DNA of 52,686 nt from Chryseobacterium flavum (GTDB lineage: Bacteria > Bacteroidota > Bacteroidia > Flavobacteriales > Weeksellaceae). Location: NCBI RefSeq assembly GCF_003385595.1, contig NZ_QNUE01000023.1, positions 1-52,686 of the forward strand, written 5' to 3'. Below, piece after piece: positions 50,097 through 52,686 of the stretch (position 1 is the stretch's first letter; every line of letters starts with the position of its first letter). Both the position numbers and the translations under genes were made by a program. The notes beneath the pieces are model-generated. The model ran no database searches and was not told the origin of the DNA. It was given only the letters and a program-made list of their open reading frames with translations.

Positions 50097-50480
50097 TTAT
50101 TCAATCTTTTCTAACTCTTCATCAAGATCTCTTTTAAACTCTTCTAATTTAACGACAAAACCCGATTTTGCATTTATTGGAAATACATCTATTAAATAGT
50201 CTTCCGATCTAATAATATCATATAGACTCTCCTCCAAGTCTGCAAGAGTCAATTTCAATGGTTTACAATTTTCCCATCCAGCCTCTAAATTAGACCGTAT
50301 GAATTCTTCTGCTGTCCAAAATGATATTAAATTTAAGCCATCAATCTCGGATATTGCATAATCTCCATTTTCATCGACAATTGTCCAAATCTCTTCAAAA
50401 TCAGCTATTTTTTTGATGAAATATTGATACCTTTTAAATGGTTTTAATTTTAAAATGTTTTCTTTTTCTTTTGGATTCAT
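50097..50480 (-). CDS. DUF2750-family protein
   Basis: A 127-aa protein matching the DUF2750 pattern: KPFKRYQYFIKKIADFEEIWTIVDENGDYAI at the start, then LISFWTAEEFIRSNLEAGWENCKPLKLTLADL and a C-terminal LIDVFPI with a Lys/Glu-rich helix. DUF2750 proteins occur singly in many genomes and also near polymorphic toxins, where they are candidate immunity proteins (inference). It is between the unknown 49526-49912 gene and the SUFU gene on the same strand. Confidence 0.75.
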   Translation of the reverse strand: MNPKEKENILKLKPFKRYQYFIKKIADFEEIWTIVDENGDYAISEIDGLNLISFWTAEEFIRSNLEAGWENCKPLKLTLADLEESLYDIIRSEDYLIDVFPINAKSGFVVKLEEFKRDLDEELEKIE

Positions 50481-50600
50481 AATCTAATTTTTAAAGTATC
50501 ATAAAATAAAAGCCCTGTCTGGATTATAACTTAAAAAATTATAAGTAGTATTGTATGGACTTAAAACAGATTGTTTTAAAAGTGATTTGATTTATAGGTT

Positions 50601-51194
50601 TTAAACTGCTGATTTTCTATTAATATCAAATATATCAATATCTTTTTCCTGAAAAATGTCTTCTAATGCTGATGTACCATTTGCATTTTTATATTCGAGT
50701 TCTTCATCAGAAATAGGAATGCATAAAAGCCAATGTACAGTTTTCGTTTCAAGTTTTAGCGGTTGCAATTTATCCTGCCACAAAAATGGTGATATAAACA
50801 TAATATGCTTCATTTCAGAAGTTTCAAAGTACATTTCAACAATTCTCATAAATACTGAACCGGGTTGACATTCCCACCCATTCTTAGTAATATAAAACCC
50901 TGATGTAGAAAGAATATTAGCCAACATTCTGAATTCTCGATATCCACCAATTAAAAGCTCTATTGGAATGTTTTTAAAGCTGTTATCATTCATTTCTATT
51001 TTATTAGGGTGATCAGACACTCCTATCGTACCACAAATTTTTATTCCAGGATAGAGAGGGTCATCACATGTAAAAATATCGATAAAATTCTTTTTTTCTC
51101 TGTCATAATGACGCTCAATCATTTTATTAACACCAACAATATTTGTTATATAGTTAGAAAGGTTTTTGTTTTCTTCAGAAGCTTGTTGAGACAT
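50601..51194 (-). CDS. Suppressor-of-fused (SUFU) family protein, candidate immunity protein
   Basis: A 197-aa protein with the bacterial SUFU-family pattern: IELLIGGYREFRMLANILST, the GWECQPGSVF turn, SEMKHIMFISPFLW and the C-terminal VHWLLCIPISDEELEY with an acidic DIFDINRKS end. Bacterial SUFU proteins are described as immunity proteins for nuclease-type polymorphic toxins. Start placed at the ATG at 51194; the TTG one codon earlier adds only one residue. It lies two genes downstream of the Rhs toxin, with a hairpin (51311-51342) in the gap behind the first immunity-like gene. Its cognate toxin may be a lost or alternative tip (inference). Confidence 0.82.
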   Translation of the reverse strand: MSQQASEENKNLSNYITNIVGVNKMIERHYDREKKNFIDIFTCDDPLYPGIKICGTIGVSDHPNKIEMNDNSFKNIPIELLIGGYREFRMLANILSTSGFYITKNGWECQPGSVFMRIVEMYFETSEMKHIMFISPFLWQDKLQPLKLETKTVHWLLCIPISDEELEYKNANGTSALEDIFQEKDIDIFDINRKSAV

Positions 51195-51310
51195 CAAAAA
51201 ATTATTTTGTTAAATATAATAAAACTCGTTTTTGTTACTTAGCATAAACATGCGTAATTCATTTCCATTTCTCTACAATTTATTTAAGAGCTGGTGGAAT
51301 ATTAACAAAT

Positions 51311-51342
51311 AATTTGAGTGCTAATTTCTTAGCACTCAAATT
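51311..51342 (-). terminator. Hairpin between the first immunity-like gene and the SUFU gene
   Basis: A perfect 14-bp inverted repeat (AATTTGAGTGCTAA / TTAGCACTCAAATT) with a 4-base loop, 45 bases beyond the stop of the 113-aa gene. The T content after it on the minus strand is only moderate. It could end the toxin/immunity transcript, leaving the later genes separate. Confidence 0.55.
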
Positions 51343-51386
51343 TGCTATACGAAAAATTCAGAATACTACTTTCACAATTAGCAGCT

Positions 51387-51728
51387 TTATTCTTCTTCAG
51401 TAAGCTCTAAAAATAAATTCTGTAAATCTTCATTAATTTTGTCGTTACTATTCTCTGTTGTCAGTATAAAACTTTCCTCGATTTCATCAGAATATGTAGA
51501 CCCATCTAAAATACCTAATACATGTGATAAAGTATTTATTTCAACAATTCTTAAAAATTTAATAAATACATCCCTTTCTTCCTTCGACAGATTTATATAT
51601 ATAGGCAGAATTCCAGCCCATACCGGGTCATTTGCCTCATCTGTGGTATCTAATAAATTCTTGTACAATTCTAAATTGCCTTCAATTACTTCTCTATTAA
51701 GGATTTTTACTAAATTTTCTGGTTTCAT
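51387..51728 (-). CDS. Putative cognate immunity protein of the Rhs toxin
   Basis: A 113-aa acidic, mostly helical protein: LVKILNREVIEGNLELYKN, NDPVWAGILPIYINLSKEE and LSHVLGILDGSTYSD. No family is recognised with confidence. The gene begins 6 bases after the Rhs toxin stop codon, on the same strand, which is the standard place for the immunity gene that neutralises the toxin tip. The acidic C terminus (LFLELTEEE) would suit binding to a basic nuclease domain. The role is inference from position. Confidence 0.75.
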   Translation of the reverse strand: MKPENLVKILNREVIEGNLELYKNLLDTTDEANDPVWAGILPIYINLSKEERDVFIKFLRIVEINTLSHVLGILDGSTYSDEIEESFILTTENSNDKINEDLQNLFLELTEEE

Positions 51729-51734
51729 ATATTA

Positions 51735-52686
51735 TTATTTATTGTTTGCTTTTTTAAATGCTTCTGGAAATTTATTCTTGTTAACTTCAATTAACTCCTT
51801 TAGTGCACTATTAGGTAATTTTTGACTTCCAGAAACACGTCGAAGTTCAAATATATCTCTCGCTAAAAGCTGTCGTGCATTTTCAAATCCCTTGGTATTT
51901 CTAGATACAATCCCATTGGGTCCTTTAAATCGATGGCCTACTGCTGGTACCAAAATCGATGGACCGGTATTGTGTTCAAAATCAGTAACTAGCTTTTTCA
52001 TTACAGCACTTTGTCCCACATGATGAGCATCTAATCCAGTTTCAACTCCTCTTAATTCATTATAAGGTCCAACTTTCCAGATTTTGCTTTGACTTTCTAT
52101 AAGGCCTTTCTCAGCAGCCAAAAGCTTTAAAGCATCATCACCATTTTTGGTCACCACCAATAGTGGTAATATAGCCAGCTTCATAGGTGTACTCTCCTGA
52201 GAAGACGCAGCAATTCCTAATATTTCCCAAATACCCCAAGGATCACCAGCTCCACCAATATACCTTATTGGACCATCAAAACAATGCCCGCAGGTCATAT
52301 AGTTTATCTTAGGCAGGGGTTGTGAAGGCGGCGGCGGGATGTTAAGCTGCTCTCTAAGATTTTGCCCCTGACCTGTCATACAATATGAGCAGGTTGCTAA
52401 ATTATTATTGGACACAGCCCTGATCGGAGGATTCAGAACAATTTCACCCACATCTATAGGACTTGAAGCAGTACCTATTGCTTGCGGGCCTCCCGGGCCG
52501 GAACCTCCCGGAACAGGCTCCCCTTCCAAGCCTGTAGGATCTGCAAAGAATATAGGATTATTATATCCATATCCGTAAGGATCCAGTGTATTAGCACTTA
52601 AAGGATCATGTTGCCCGAACCTTCCAAGATCTGCCATATAGAAACGGGCATTCATATCGTAAAACCCGGTTTCCTGCAATTCCTGT
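51735..52686 (-). CDS. C-terminal part of an Rhs polymorphic toxin, truncated by the window edge
   Basis: The frame is open to the right edge, so the long Rhs repeat region lies outside. The visible start is the Rhs core end (ETGFYDMNARFYMADLGRFGQ, then DPLSANTLDPYGYGYNNPIFFADPTGLE). A Gly/Pro-rich linker with two CxxC motifs (CSYC, CGHC) follows. The tip ends with WKVGPYNELRGVETGLDAHHVGQ, VPAVGHRFKGPNG and ARQLLARDIFELRRV. The conserved HH...H pattern resembles a His-Me finger (HNH/Endo VII-like) nuclease, but that is not proven. The likely role is a contact- or secretion-dependent antibacterial effector. An immunity-like gene follows after 6 bases. Confidence 0.9.
   Translation of the reverse strand, partial: QELQETGFYDMNARFYMADLGRFGQHDPLSANTLDPYGYGYNNPIFFADPTGLEGEPVPGGSGPGGPQAIGTASSPIDVGEIVLNPPIRAVSNNNLATCSYCMTGQGQNLREQLNIPPPPSQPLPKINYMTCGHCFDGPIRYIGGAGDPWGIWEILGIAASSQESTPMKLAILPLLVVTKNGDDALKLLAAEKGLIESQSKIWKVGPYNELRGVETGLDAHHVGQSAVMKKLVTDFEHNTGPSILVPAVGHRFKGPNGIVSRNTKGFENARQLLARDIFELRRVSGSQKLPNSALKELIEVNKNKFPEAFKKANNK

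Overview
The window looks like chromosomal DNA from a Chryseobacterium-like member of the Bacteroidota (Flavobacteriia). The DNA is AT-rich. Three secreted proteins end in the type IX secretion (T9SS) C-terminal signal. Promoters of the Bacteroidota form TTTG / TAnnTTTG are visible before rplS and merR. Shine-Dalgarno sequences are weak, and the family set (CutC plus glycosylasparaginase, DUF4197, T9SS M36 protease) fits. No rRNA, tRNA or CRISPR array was seen.

Layout. 1-5.4 kb: PBP4-type carboxypeptidase (dacB), primosomal helicase priA and an AEC-family permease. 5.6-10.5 kb: a minus-strand run of GH2 beta-mannosidase, cutC, a lipoprotein and glycosylasparaginase, which fits breakdown of the N-glycan core. 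A GH20 hexosaminidase lies nearby at 14.8-17 kb. 10.6-14.8 kb: a reactive-sulfur cluster with two YeeE/YedE half-transporters, a CstB-like persulfide dioxygenase/rhodanese, a TauE/SafE exporter and a Crp/Fnr regulator. Two promoters inside it share a 24-bp motif at a fixed distance from a TTTG box. 17-22 kb: a DUF4197 protein, a 210-bp direct repeat, and the scoA and scoB CoA-transferase subunits separated by an opposite-strand ABC exporter. 22-27 kb: a secreted MORN/YwqK-like protein and a T9SS phosphoesterase with three DWxGIY repeats. 27-38.7 kb: ribosomal proteins L19 and S1 around an AraC/MFS divergent pair, an alpha/beta hydrolase, an EamA permease, an M36 fungalysin-like protease and a von Willebrand A protein. 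38.9-43.4 kb: a type III restriction-modification system. 43.5-49 kb: a DbpA-like RNA helicase, an SMP-30 lipoprotein, CcoG, an AraC regulator and a MerR regulator.

49.1-52.7 kb: the accessory end of the window. It holds the C-terminal part of an Rhs polymorphic toxin, which runs off the right edge. Behind it is an AT-rich tail of small genes: an immediate candidate immunity gene, a SUFU-family protein, a DUF2750 protein and two unrecognised ORFs. This is the best candidate in the window for an incompletely described conflict system. The duplicated promoter motif of the sulfur cluster is the clearest regulatory signal that the gene calls do not explain.

All family assignments come from reading motifs by eye; no database search was possible.
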